Of a stretch of DNA of 64,000 nt, positions 56,278-63,654 are shown piece by piece. The stretch's first letter is position 1. Every line of letters starts with the position of its first letter. The position numbers and the translations under genes are program-made. The notes under the pieces were generated by a model. It was not told the DNA's origin and ran no database searches. It saw only the letters and a program-made list of their open reading frames with translations. The stretch is from Pseudonocardia sp. C8 (GTDB taxonomy: Bacteria; Actinomycetota; Actinomycetes; Mycobacteriales; Pseudonocardiaceae), in assembly GCF_014267175.1 (NCBI RefSeq), contig NZ_JACMTR010000002.1, positions 2,159,001 to 2,223,000 on the forward strand, given 5' to 3'.

Positions 56278-57306
56278 ATGATGTCGGTCCTGGTCTTCGC
56301 CGCCGGCGCCGCGCTGCTCATCTACAGCGCGGAGAAGCTCATCACCTACCTGGTCGGGGCCGCGCGCGGCCTCGCGATCTCCGTCTTCCTGCTCGCGGTG
56401 ATCTTCACCGGGATCGAGTTCGACGACCTGGTCTTCGGCGTCGCGCTCAACCTCGAGGGCATGGAGGAGGTGGCGCTCGGCGTCGTCTTCGGCACCGTGA
56501 TCTCGATGGTCGGTGTGGTGCTGGCGCTGGCGGCGCTGCTGGTGCCGTGCCGGGTGGACATCCCGCGGGACTACCTGGCGATCTTCGCACTGTCCCCGCT
56601 GGTCCTGGTGGGGCTGGCGTTCGCAGGCGAGGTCGGCACCGGCCTGGCGATCCTGCTCATCGCGCTGTTCGTGGCGTTCGTGGCCTACATCGCCGTGCAG
56701 GAGCGCAGGCGGGCGGTCCCGGTGTTCCGGGACACCGACGTGCTGGAACGGGCCGGGACCGACCACGGCGGCACGGTGCCCGACGACCCGTCCCGCACCG
56801 GCGGCATCGAGCTCACCTCCAAGCAGCACCTGCCCGGCTGGGCACTGCTCGGGCTCGCGGTCCTGTCACTGGCCGGTCTGGTCGTCGGTGCGTGGGTGAT
56901 GACCGAGGGCACCGAGGGGATCCTCGAGGACTTCGGGATCGCCGGAACGGTCTTCGGCGCCACCATCGCGACCCTGGTCCTGACCTTGGAGGACATCTTC
57001 CTCACCGTCGAGCCCGCGCGCCGCGGCACGCCGCTGATCGGTGTCGGCAACGTGATCGGCTCGGTCGTGTTCTCGGTGAGCGCCAAGCTCGGGATCATCG
57101 TGCTGGCCGGCGGCGAGATCGAGGTGACCCCGGACGTGTTCGTCTGGCACCTGCCCGCCCTGGTCACCCTAGTGGGGTTCGCCGCGTTCGCGCTGTGGAC
57201 GGGACGGCTGCGGCGCTGGCACGGCGTCGTGCTGCTGGCCGCCTACGTCGTCTACTGGGCCGTCAGCTTCGTGGTCTTCGGCATGGTGCCGGTCGAGACC
57301 GGCTGA
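56278..57306 (+). CDS. Sodium/calcium exchanger-type cation antiporter
   Basis: 342 residues with about ten membrane segments in two inverted halves. The alpha-2 repeat ATIATLVLTLEDIFLTVEP with NVIGSVVFSVSAKL is close to the CaCA family. The alpha-1 repeat reads FTGIEFDDLVFGVALNLEGMEE (span about 40-61) instead of the usual GTSxPEL, so ion specificity may differ. The loop between halves carries a charged segment (about 140-185). It probably exchanges Ca2+ or Mn2+ for H+ or Na+. Two ATGs in tandem at 56278 follow GGGAGGT. Confidence 0.75.
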   Translation: MMSVLVFAAGAALLIYSAEKLITYLVGAARGLAISVFLLAVIFTGIEFDDLVFGVALNLEGMEEVALGVVFGTVISMVGVVLALAALLVPCRVDIPRDYLAIFALSPLVLVGLAFAGEVGTGLAILLIALFVAFVAYIAVQERRRAVPVFRDTDVLERAGTDHGGTVPDDPSRTGGIELTSKQHLPGWALLGLAVLSLAGLVVGAWVMTEGTEGILEDFGIAGTVFGATIATLVLTLEDIFLTVEPARRGTPLIGVGNVIGSVVFSVSAKLGIIVLAGGEIEVTPDVFVWHLPALVTLVGFAAFALWTGRLRRWHGVVLLAAYVVYWAVSFVVFGMVPVETG

Positions 57307-57345
57307 GCGCACCGCCGGCGTCCGACGGTGCCGTTCCTCCGCCGG

Positions 57346-58446
57346 CTACCGGTGCGGCCGGGGCACCAGCTCGAGGTCGACCGGCTCCGGGCGGTTGGCC
57401 TCGGCGACCGCGGCCTCGACGCGGTGGTGCTCGGGGGAGAGGTGGCACACCGGGTCGGTCGCCGCAGGGTCCCCGGTCAGCTGGAACGCCTGGCAGCGGC
57501 ACCCGCCGAGGTCGACCTCCCGGCGGTCGCAGGTCCGGCACGGGTCCTGCATCCAGCCCTCGCCACGGAAGGCGGTGAACAGCGGCGCCGAGGTCCAGAT
57601 GTCGGCCAGCGACGCCTCCCGCACCGAGGCCCGGGGCAGCGGCAGGGTCTGCGCGGCGGGGCAGGGCAGCGCGTCACCGTCCGGGGCCACCGTCAGCTGC
57701 CGTTGCGCCCAGCCGCCCATGCACGGCTTGGGGTAGCGGCTGTAGTAGTCCGGCAGCACGTGCACGACCTCCATCCGGCCGCGCAACCGCTCCCGGGCCG
57801 CGGTGACGACCTCCTCCGCGCGGTCCAGCTGCGCGCGCGAGGGCAGCAGCGCCGTCCGGTTCCGCCAGGCCCAGCCGTAGTACTGGGTGTTGGCCAGCTC
57901 CACGCGGTCGGCCTGCAGATCCTCGACGAGGTCGAGGATCGCGGCGATCCGGTCGATGTTCTGCCGGTGCAGGACGACATTGACCGTCAGCGGCCACCCC
58001 AGCTCCCGGACCAGCCGGCACGCGGCCACCTTGCGGTCGAACGACCGGAGCCCGGCGATCCGGTCCGACGTGGCGGGCTCGTCGGCCTGCACGCTGATCT
58101 GCACGTGGTCCAGCCCGGCCTCCTTGAGCTCCACCGCGCGCGGCCGGGACAGGCCGACGGCGCTGGTGACCAGGTTCGTGTACATGCCGAGCCGGTTCGC
58201 GGTGCGGACGAGCTCGGGCAGGTCCCGGCGCAGCAGCGGCTCGCCGCCGGACAGGTGGCACTGCAGGACGCCGAGGTCGGCCGCCTCGGTGAACACCCGC
58301 TGCCAGTCGGCGGTGCCGAGCTCGTCGGCGTAGCGGGCGAGCTCGATCGGGTTCGAGCAGTACGCGCAGGCGAGCGGGCAGCGGTAGGTGAGCTCGGCGA
58401 GCAGGCCGAACGGGCGGGGCGCGGTCCCGGTCACCGGGGCGGTCAC
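57346..58446 (-). CDS. pqqE: PQQ biosynthesis radical SAM protein PqqE
   Basis: 366 residues. Radical SAM cluster C23-x3-C27-x2-C30 in YRCPLACAYC, the GGE motif in LSGGEPLLRRDL, and a C-terminal SPASM domain with cysteines in PKPCMGGWA, LPCPAAQ, DPCRTCDRREVDLGGCRCQ and DPVCHLS for auxiliary clusters. With PqqD it forms the carbon-carbon link between Glu and Tyr of PqqA. Last gene of the operon; GTG 58446 overlaps the pqqD stop by four bases. Confidence 0.95.
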   Translation of the reverse strand: MTAPVTGTAPRPFGLLAELTYRCPLACAYCSNPIELARYADELGTADWQRVFTEAADLGVLQCHLSGGEPLLRRDLPELVRTANRLGMYTNLVTSAVGLSRPRAVELKEAGLDHVQISVQADEPATSDRIAGLRSFDRKVAACRLVRELGWPLTVNVVLHRQNIDRIAAILDLVEDLQADRVELANTQYYGWAWRNRTALLPSRAQLDRAEEVVTAARERLRGRMEVVHVLPDYYSRYPKPCMGGWAQRQLTVAPDGDALPCPAAQTLPLPRASVREASLADIWTSAPLFTAFRGEGWMQDPCRTCDRREVDLGGCRCQAFQLTGDPAATDPVCHLSPEHHRVEAAVAEANRPEPVDLELVPRPHR

Positions 58447-58724
58447 AGGGCCACCAGGTTCCGGTCGGCCAGCCGGGCCAGGTAGTCGTGCACCTGCCCG
58501 CGGATCGTCTGCTCCTCGGCGCCGTCGAACCCGGCGACCAGGGACGTGACGATCTGGTCGACGGTGCGTTCCCCGTCGCACAGGCGCAGCACCGCGTGCC
58601 CGGTCTGGTTCAGCACGACCACGGTCTCCGGCCCGAGCAGCACGTACCCGCCGGTGGCCCGGTCCGGGCGCATCCGGACGTGCGGCCCGAGCCGGGGCCG
58701 GGCGTCCCCGCTGATCTCCCGCAT
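58443..58724 (-). CDS. pqqD: PQQ biosynthesis peptide chaperone PqqD
   Basis: 93 residues, normal PqqD length. The family pattern MRPDRATGGYVLLGPETVVVLNQTG and GERTVDQIVTSLVAGFDG (about 60-77) is seen. It binds PqqA and presents it to PqqE. ATG 58724 has GGGAGG upstream; a longer reading frame to 58817 overlaps pqqC but lacks conserved sequence. Confidence 0.92.
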   Translation of the reverse strand: MREISGDARPRLGPHVRMRPDRATGGYVLLGPETVVVLNQTGHAVLRLCDGERTVDQIVTSLVAGFDGAEEQTIRGQVHDYLARLADRNLVAL

Positions 58725-58803
58725 CGCGCCTCCCGGTGTCCGGTGCCGCGCGGCACCGCCCGGCGCGTCCCGCGGCGGGGGCACGGAGGCCGCGGCGGTG
58801 GCG

Positions 58804-59520
58804 TCACGCGTAGGCATGGTCGATGGCGTCCATCATCGTCCACAGGACGTCGCACTTGAAGGACAGCGCGCCCACCGCGGCATCCTGCTCGGCAGCGCTG
58901 CGGCAGTGCGCGACGACGACCTCGAGCGCGTGCTCGGAGTCGCGCGGCGCCTGTACCAGCCGGTTCCGGAAGTACTGCAGGCCGGTCGGGTCGATCCAGG
59001 TGTAGTAGCGCTCGAAGGCGGCGAGCCGCTCGGCCATGAGGTCCGGGGCGAACAGCTCGGTGAGCGACGACGCGACCGCCTCCACCCACGGCCGCGTGCG
59101 GGCGAAGGTGACGTAGGCGTCGACGGCGAACCGGACACCGGGCTGCACGTGCCGGTGGTCGAGGACCTCCTCCCGGGTCAGCCCGCAGGATTCGGCGAGC
59201 CGCAGCCATGCCTCGATGCCGCCCGTGGCGGGGCCGTCCGCGCGGTCGGGGGTGCCGTCGTGGTCCAGGATCCGCCGGATCCAGCGCCGCCGGACCGCGA
59301 CGTCCGGGCAGTTCGACAGGATGGCGGCGTCCTTGACCGGGATCGCCTCCTGGTAGGCGAACCGGTTCGCGACCCAGCCGCGGATCTGGTCGGGGGTGAG
59401 CGTGCCGGCGTTCATGCGCAGGTGGAACGGGTGCGTGCTGTGGTAGGCGTGGGCGTGCGCCCGCAGCCGGTCCACGAGCTCACCGGCGGGCGCGCCGGGG
59501 CGGTCGGTCAGTGCGGTCAC
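58804..59520 (-). CDS. pqqC: Pyrroloquinoline-quinone synthase PqqC
   Basis: 238 residues of the heme oxygenase-like all-helical fold. Typical segments are YHSTHPFHLRMNAGTL at about 27, RFAYQEAIPVKDAAILSNCP at about 53-72, and the final RPWVEAVASSLTELFAPD. It carries out the final ring closure and oxidation of PQQ with O2. GTG 59520; three bases separate it from pqqB. Confidence 0.94.
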   Translation of the reverse strand: MTALTDRPGAPAGELVDRLRAHAHAYHSTHPFHLRMNAGTLTPDQIRGWVANRFAYQEAIPVKDAAILSNCPDVAVRRRWIRRILDHDGTPDRADGPATGGIEAWLRLAESCGLTREEVLDHRHVQPGVRFAVDAYVTFARTRPWVEAVASSLTELFAPDLMAERLAAFERYYTWIDPTGLQYFRNRLVQAPRDSEHALEVVVAHCRSAAEQDAAVGALSFKCDVLWTMMDAIDHAYA

Positions 59521-59523
59521 GGG

Positions 59524-60450
59524 TCAGACCTCCAGTTCCAGGCCGTCGACGGCCACCTCGAACCCGGCCTTCTCCACCTCGGCACGCTCGTCGGAGTCGT
59601 CCAGCAGGATCGGGTTGGTGTTGTTGACGTGGACGTAGACCACCCGGGCCGGCCCGAGCCGGCGCAGCACCTCCAGGCTGCCACCGGGGCCGCCGACGTG
59701 CAGGTGCCCCATGTCGTGCGCGGTCTTCGCCGCGAGCCCGAGCCGGACGAGCTCGTCGTCGTGCCAGGTCGTGCCGTCGAGGAGCAGCAGGTCGGCCCCG
59801 GTGATCTCGTCGAGCACCGCGGGGGTCAGCGCCTGCACCCCCGGCAGGTGGACGGCGCAGCGGCCGGTGGCGGTGTCGGTGAACCGGTACCCGACGACCC
59901 GGCCCGGAACCGGAGCCGTGTCGTCGATGCTCGCTCCGCCTGCGCTCCGCGAGGTGCCGAAGCGGTCGGGCTTGCTGGTGGGCACGTCGAACGCCCGGTA
60001 GGTCAGCCCGGTCCCGAGCGCGACCTCGACGCCGGGCTCGACCGGCGTCCAGGTCACCGGGCAGAACCGCTCCAGCGTGGTCAGCAGCCCGGTGCCCGCG
60101 CGCAGGGTGCGTTCGGTGGCCGCGGTGGCGTGCAGGTGCACCCCGCCGCCCTCGCGCAGCAGGACGAGGCCGAGCGTGTGGTCGATCTCGGCATCGGTGA
60201 GCAGCACGCCGCGCAGCGGGGTGGTCCGGTCCCCGCCGGGGTGTAGCGCGGGCGTGGCGGCGAGCTGGGTCCGGACGTCGGGGGAGGCGTTGACCAGCCA
60301 CCAGCCGTCCCCCGCGGTGATCGCGATCGACGACTGGGTGCGCGGCGTGGCGGGCCGGGACCCGTCGCGCACCGCGCGGCAGCCCGGGCATCCGCAGTTC
60401 CACTGCGGGAAGCCGCCGCCGGCGGCCGAGCCCAGTACCTGCAGCCTCAT
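59524..60450 (-). CDS. pqqB: PQQ biosynthesis protein PqqB
   Basis: 308 residues, metallo-beta-lactamase fold. The N-terminus VLGSAAGGGFPQWNCGCPGC includes the PqqB cysteine motif; later come TDAEIDHTLGL (metal site) and the His pattern HDMGHLHVGG. PqqB hydroxylates the tyrosine part of the cross-linked intermediate. A Pro/Gly-rich segment is at about 65-80. Confidence 0.93.
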   Translation of the reverse strand: MRLQVLGSAAGGGFPQWNCGCPGCRAVRDGSRPATPRTQSSIAITAGDGWWLVNASPDVRTQLAATPALHPGGDRTTPLRGVLLTDAEIDHTLGLVLLREGGGVHLHATAATERTLRAGTGLLTTLERFCPVTWTPVEPGVEVALGTGLTYRAFDVPTSKPDRFGTSRSAGGASIDDTAPVPGRVVGYRFTDTATGRCAVHLPGVQALTPAVLDEITGADLLLLDGTTWHDDELVRLGLAAKTAHDMGHLHVGGPGGSLEVLRRLGPARVVYVHVNNTNPILLDDSDERAEVEKAGFEVAVDGLELEV

Positions 60451-60522
60451 GCTCCTCCTCGGGTGCGCCGCACCGGCAGGGGCGCCGGACGGGCCGTCCG
60501 GCGCCCCTGCGGTGTCACCGGG

Positions 60523-60615
60523 TCACCCCTCGGTGCGGGCGATGTACATCGTCACCTCGGGGGCGCAGCCGATCTCCTCGAACTCGGGCGCCTCCCACAC
60601 GGTGGTGGGCTCCAC
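60523..60615 (-). CDS. pqqA: PQQ precursor peptide PqqA
   Basis: A 30-residue peptide from GTG 60615 with GGGAGGTG upstream. The core EIGCAPEVTMYIAR holds the Glu-x3-Tyr pair that becomes PQQ (Glu20 and Tyr24), flanked by WEAPEFEE at the N-side, as in known PqqA. It is located between the dehydrogenase and pqqB in the same direction. No PqqF-type protease gene is nearby. Confidence 0.93.
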   Translation of the reverse strand: MEPTTVWEAPEFEEIGCAPEVTMYIARTEG

Positions 60616-60671
60616 GGGTGTCACCTCCCTTCTGCGGTGGTCCGCGGCGACGGCAGTGCCGTTCGTCTCCC

Positions 60672-62360
60672 TCAGCTCTCCGGCAGGGCGAAGCAGAACA
60701 GCGCGTCACCTGCGGCGGCGCCGAGCAACCCGGGCAGGAACCCCTCGATCCAGCCACCCCAGCCGGTCGGCACGACGACGTACTGGCGGCCGTCGACGCT
60801 GAACGTGCTCGGGCTCGAGTGGTGCCCGCTGCCGCACTGGAACGACCAGAGCTTCTCGCCGGTGTCGGCGTCGAGCGCGACGAACTCGCCGGTCGGGGTG
60901 CCCTGGAAGACCAGCCCGCCCGCCGTGGTCAGCGTCGAGGCACACATCGGGTACTCGTTGCGCCAGCGCCACTTCTCCTCGCCGGTGAGGGGGTCGATCG
61001 CGGCGACGAAGCCGTAGAAGTCCTCGATGTCCACGGCGACGCCCGCACCCCAGTACGGGATGCTCTCCTTGAACTCGCGCCGGCGGCGGGTCGCCGTCGC
61101 CCCGACCTCCTGGACCGGCACGTACATCAGCCCGGTCTGGGGGTTGAACGCCATGTGCGTCCATTCCTTGCCGCCGGCCGGACCCGGCCAGAAGTGCACC
61201 GGGACGCCCTCCTCGTCCGGGTACACCTTGGGCGTGACCGTGCCGTCCGGCGCGATCTCACCCCAGGTGATGCGGTCGACGAACGGGAACACGCGGACCA
61301 GGTCACCGTTGGTCCGGTCCAGGACGAAGAAGTAGCCGTTCTTGTCGGCGTGCCCGAGCAGCTTGCGGCCGTCGGGCGCGTCGAACAGGACGTTCTCCAT
61401 CGTGGAGTCGTAGTCCCACAGGTCGTGCGGGGTGAACTGGTAGTGCCAGCGGATCTCCCCGGTGTTGACGTCCACCGCGACGGTGCTGTCGGTGTAGAGG
61501 TTGTCGCCGGGGCGCACGCCGCCGTCGAAGTCCGGCGCCGGGTTGCCCGTGCCCTGGTAGAGCAGCTCCAGCTCCGGGTCGTAGGTCGGGGTGACCCAGC
61601 AGTTCGCCCCGCCGCGCTGCCACGCCTCGCCGTCGTCCGGCCAGGTCTCGGAGCCGGGCTCGCCGGGCTTGGGCACCATGTAGCGGCGCCAGCGGCGCTC
61701 GCCGGTCTGGGCGTCGAAGGCGTCGAGGTGCCCCCGGCTCCCGAACTCCCCGCCGGAGCTGCCGCAGATGACCATGTCCTTCACGAGCAGCGGCGCGACG
61801 GTGCCGCTCTCGCCGGCCCGCACGTCGCCGTTGACCGTGTCCCACACCTTCTCGCCGGTCGTCGCGTCGAGCGCGATGAGGTGCGCGTTGAGCGTGTACA
61901 TGTAGACCTTGCCGTGCCCGACCGCCAGGCCCCGGTTCACGTTCCCGCAGCACAGCGACACGTCGTACGGCGACGCGTGCTTGTAGCGCCAGAGCTCCTC
62001 GCCGGTCGTGGCGTCGATGGCCCACGCCTTCCCGTCCGGCCCCGAGACGTACATGATCCCGTCGACGACGATCGGCGAGGCCTCGAACGAGTAGGTCGAC
62101 GCACCGGACTGCATGCCCGTCGCACCGGCCTGGAACACCCAGGCCGGTACCAGCCGCTTCACGTTCTCCTTGTTGATCTGGTCGAGCCGGCTGCACCGCT
62201 GACCGTCGTAGGTTCCGTAGTAGGTGAGCCAGTTCTCGGGCTCGGAGGCGGCGGCCCGGATCCGCTCGTAGTCCACGGCGGACGTAGCAGGTGCGCTGCC
62301 CTTGACGTTGCTCAGCTGCGCGAACGAGATGGCCTCGCCGGCGTCGACGTAGTCGGTCAT
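60672..62360 (-). CDS. PQQ-dependent alcohol dehydrogenase with lanthanide-type Asp pair
   Basis: 562 residues. An eight-bladed propeller with six tryptophan-docking motifs of the type DATTGEELWRYK, the vicinal disulfide Cys137-Cys138 (DVSLCCGNV) and metal ligands Glu205 (GGEFGS) and Asn273 (GNPAPDF). The catalytic region HDLWDYDST gives Asp316 plus Asp318; in MxaF the second position is Ala, in lanthanide enzymes XoxF and PedH it is Asp. Probably an alcohol (methanol/ethanol-type) dehydrogenase. No signal peptide or cytochrome domain is visible. Second gene of the operon, 13 bases after the cupredoxin-like gene. Confidence 0.88.
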   Translation of the reverse strand: MTDYVDAGEAISFAQLSNVKGSAPATSAVDYERIRAAASEPENWLTYYGTYDGQRCSRLDQINKENVKRLVPAWVFQAGATGMQSGASTYSFEASPIVVDGIMYVSGPDGKAWAIDATTGEELWRYKHASPYDVSLCCGNVNRGLAVGHGKVYMYTLNAHLIALDATTGEKVWDTVNGDVRAGESGTVAPLLVKDMVICGSSGGEFGSRGHLDAFDAQTGERRWRRYMVPKPGEPGSETWPDDGEAWQRGGANCWVTPTYDPELELLYQGTGNPAPDFDGGVRPGDNLYTDSTVAVDVNTGEIRWHYQFTPHDLWDYDSTMENVLFDAPDGRKLLGHADKNGYFFVLDRTNGDLVRVFPFVDRITWGEIAPDGTVTPKVYPDEEGVPVHFWPGPAGGKEWTHMAFNPQTGLMYVPVQEVGATATRRRREFKESIPYWGAGVAVDIEDFYGFVAAIDPLTGEEKWRWRNEYPMCASTLTTAGGLVFQGTPTGEFVALDADTGEKLWSFQCGSGHHSSPSTFSVDGRQYVVVPTGWGGWIEGFLPGLLGAAAGDALFCFALPES

Positions 62361-62373
62361 GTGCTGCTCCTTC

Positions 62374-62838
62374 CTACGGGCGCGGCTGCGGGGGCCGGTC
62401 GAGCTTGGCGTGGTCGGGGACTTCCCCGGTGATGACGATCGCTCCGACGAGGCCGCGGCCCTCGTCGTTGCCGCTGGTGGAGCTGTAGTAGTAGGTGCCG
62501 GGACCGTCGAGGTTGATCGAGGCCGTCCCCTTGGCGTGGTTGACCAGCCAGATGAACTTGGGGTCCCCGTTGCAGGGCAGCACCGCGCAGTGCGTGTTCT
62601 TGTCGTCGTTGATCAGGGTCAGCACGAGGTCGCCGCCGTGCGGGAGGATCAGGATGGACGGGTCGTAGCGCAGCTCGTCCTCCGGGATCCGGATCGTGGC
62701 GCGCATGGTCCCGTCGGCGTCCTCCTCCGCGTGCCCGATGCTCCCCGTGTTGAGCAGGCGCCCCAGGGCGGTGCGGTTCTGCCCGTCCAGCCCCGCCGCC
62801 GCCAGCTGGCCCTCCCGATCACTTTCGGTCGTCGTCAT
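62374..62838 (-). CDS. Small cupredoxin-like protein paired with the PQQ dehydrogenase
   Basis: 154 residues with a cupredoxin-type beta-sandwich pattern (PSILILPHGGDLVLTLIND, NTHCAVLP, DGPGTYYYSSTSG). His83 and His101 could bind a metal, but the Cys-x-x-x-His of type 1 copper sites is replaced by the Tyr-Tyr-Ser-Ser segment at 117-120, so a blue-copper centre is doubtful. It may be a partner or structural subunit. No signal peptide. ATG 62838 is preferred to ATG 62844 because GGAGGA lies seven bases before it. First gene of the operon. Confidence 0.7.
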   Translation of the reverse strand: MTTTESDREGQLAAAGLDGQNRTALGRLLNTGSIGHAEEDADGTMRATIRIPEDELRYDPSILILPHGGDLVLTLINDDKNTHCAVLPCNGDPKFIWLVNHAKGTASINLDGPGTYYYSSTSGNDEGRGLVGAIVITGEVPDHAKLDRPPQPRP

Positions 62839-63075
62839 TGACATATCCTCCCGAACGCGAATTGTCGGTGGAGTACGTGATCACTTTCACACCGCTGGTG
62901 CGGGCCGTCAACCCTGCTTCCGCGCGGATTTCGAGAAACGATCAACGGTACCGGCCGGGTCGGCGAGGCCGGCGAATACCCGACCTTGTCGGTCCACGTT
63001 GTACGGCTCGTCGCCCGCTGCGGGGCAACGGGAGCGGGCATGCGGGCGCGGCGGCCCGAACGCCCTCGGATTGAC

Positions 63076-63093
63076 CCTGTCCGAACGGTCAGG
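63076..63093. promoter_or_regulatory. Operator-like site CCTGTCCGAACGGTCAGG
   Basis: Same 8-base arms as the site at 56114-56131, differing only in the two central bases. It lies 238 bases upstream of the PQQ operon start. TTGACC overlaps its left side (63071-63076) and could be a rightward -35. Confidence 0.5.
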
Positions 63094-63585
63094 TAGGCGG
63101 GCTCGCGACGGACCGTACGGGTGACGGCGGTGCTGGTCAGCGCCGAGCCCCGGACGAGCCGGGCGCCGGCGGCCGGGACCGGCCCCGGTCCGGCGGCCCG
63201 GGTGGGGCGCCGGGGCGGGACGGGTGCGGCCCGACGGCCGTCCGGGGCTGCCGGCGGGTGCGGTGCGTGGTGGGGCGGAATCCGCCGACCGTTCCATCAT
63301 TTACCGTCCCACCATTTTCCGTGACCACTGTGGATTCGCGTGGCGGGCGGCATGCCGACGATTATCGGATCGCGCAGGAATTGCCGGGGCGATCGCTCGG
63401 GGCCGGGAAGCGGAAATCTCGACGTGGTATCGCGAACCTTTCCCGGCGAGCCGCCGCAGCCCGGTGACGTGCGGCGGAGCCGTCGGTCACTCGCGTATGG
63501 ACAGTGCGGCGACCGGGGCTCGCCGGGCACACCGCCCGGTGGCCGGGCACATTCCGCCGCGGCATGCGGGCCGGAGACGCGGTGA

Positions 63586-63631
63586 ACGAAACACGTGTTT
63601 CGTCACGTAGCCCCGTCGAAACACATGTTTA
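63586..63631. promoter_or_regulatory. ACGAAACACGTGTTTCGT palindrome and a near copy
   Basis: An 18-base perfect palindrome (63586-63603) is followed by a partial copy CGAAACACATGTTTA (63617-63631), 31 bases centre to centre. Sites of this form are typical of TetR-family dimers. They lie just beyond the end of the ferritin-like gene, so they may act on a promoter in the 816-base region or on a gene not resolved here. Confidence 0.55.
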
Positions 63632-63654
63632 CTCTCACTTCGGTGCCCGGCTCG

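Larger units (their letters stand above)
62839..63654. other. 816-base region without a supported gene; PQQ operon promoter region
   Basis: Reading frames here have arginine/proline-rich, non-conserved translations and no ribosome sites. It holds the leftward PQQ promoter (not resolved), an operator-like site at 63076-63093 and a palindrome at 63586-63603. Composition is less GC-rich from about 63280 to 63650. Confidence 0.55.

Noticed and set aside
62908..63610. Small genes in the region upstream of the PQQ operon
   Set aside because: Candidate frames are Arg/Pro/Gly-rich without ribosome sites or recognisable domains, and overlap each other on both strands.
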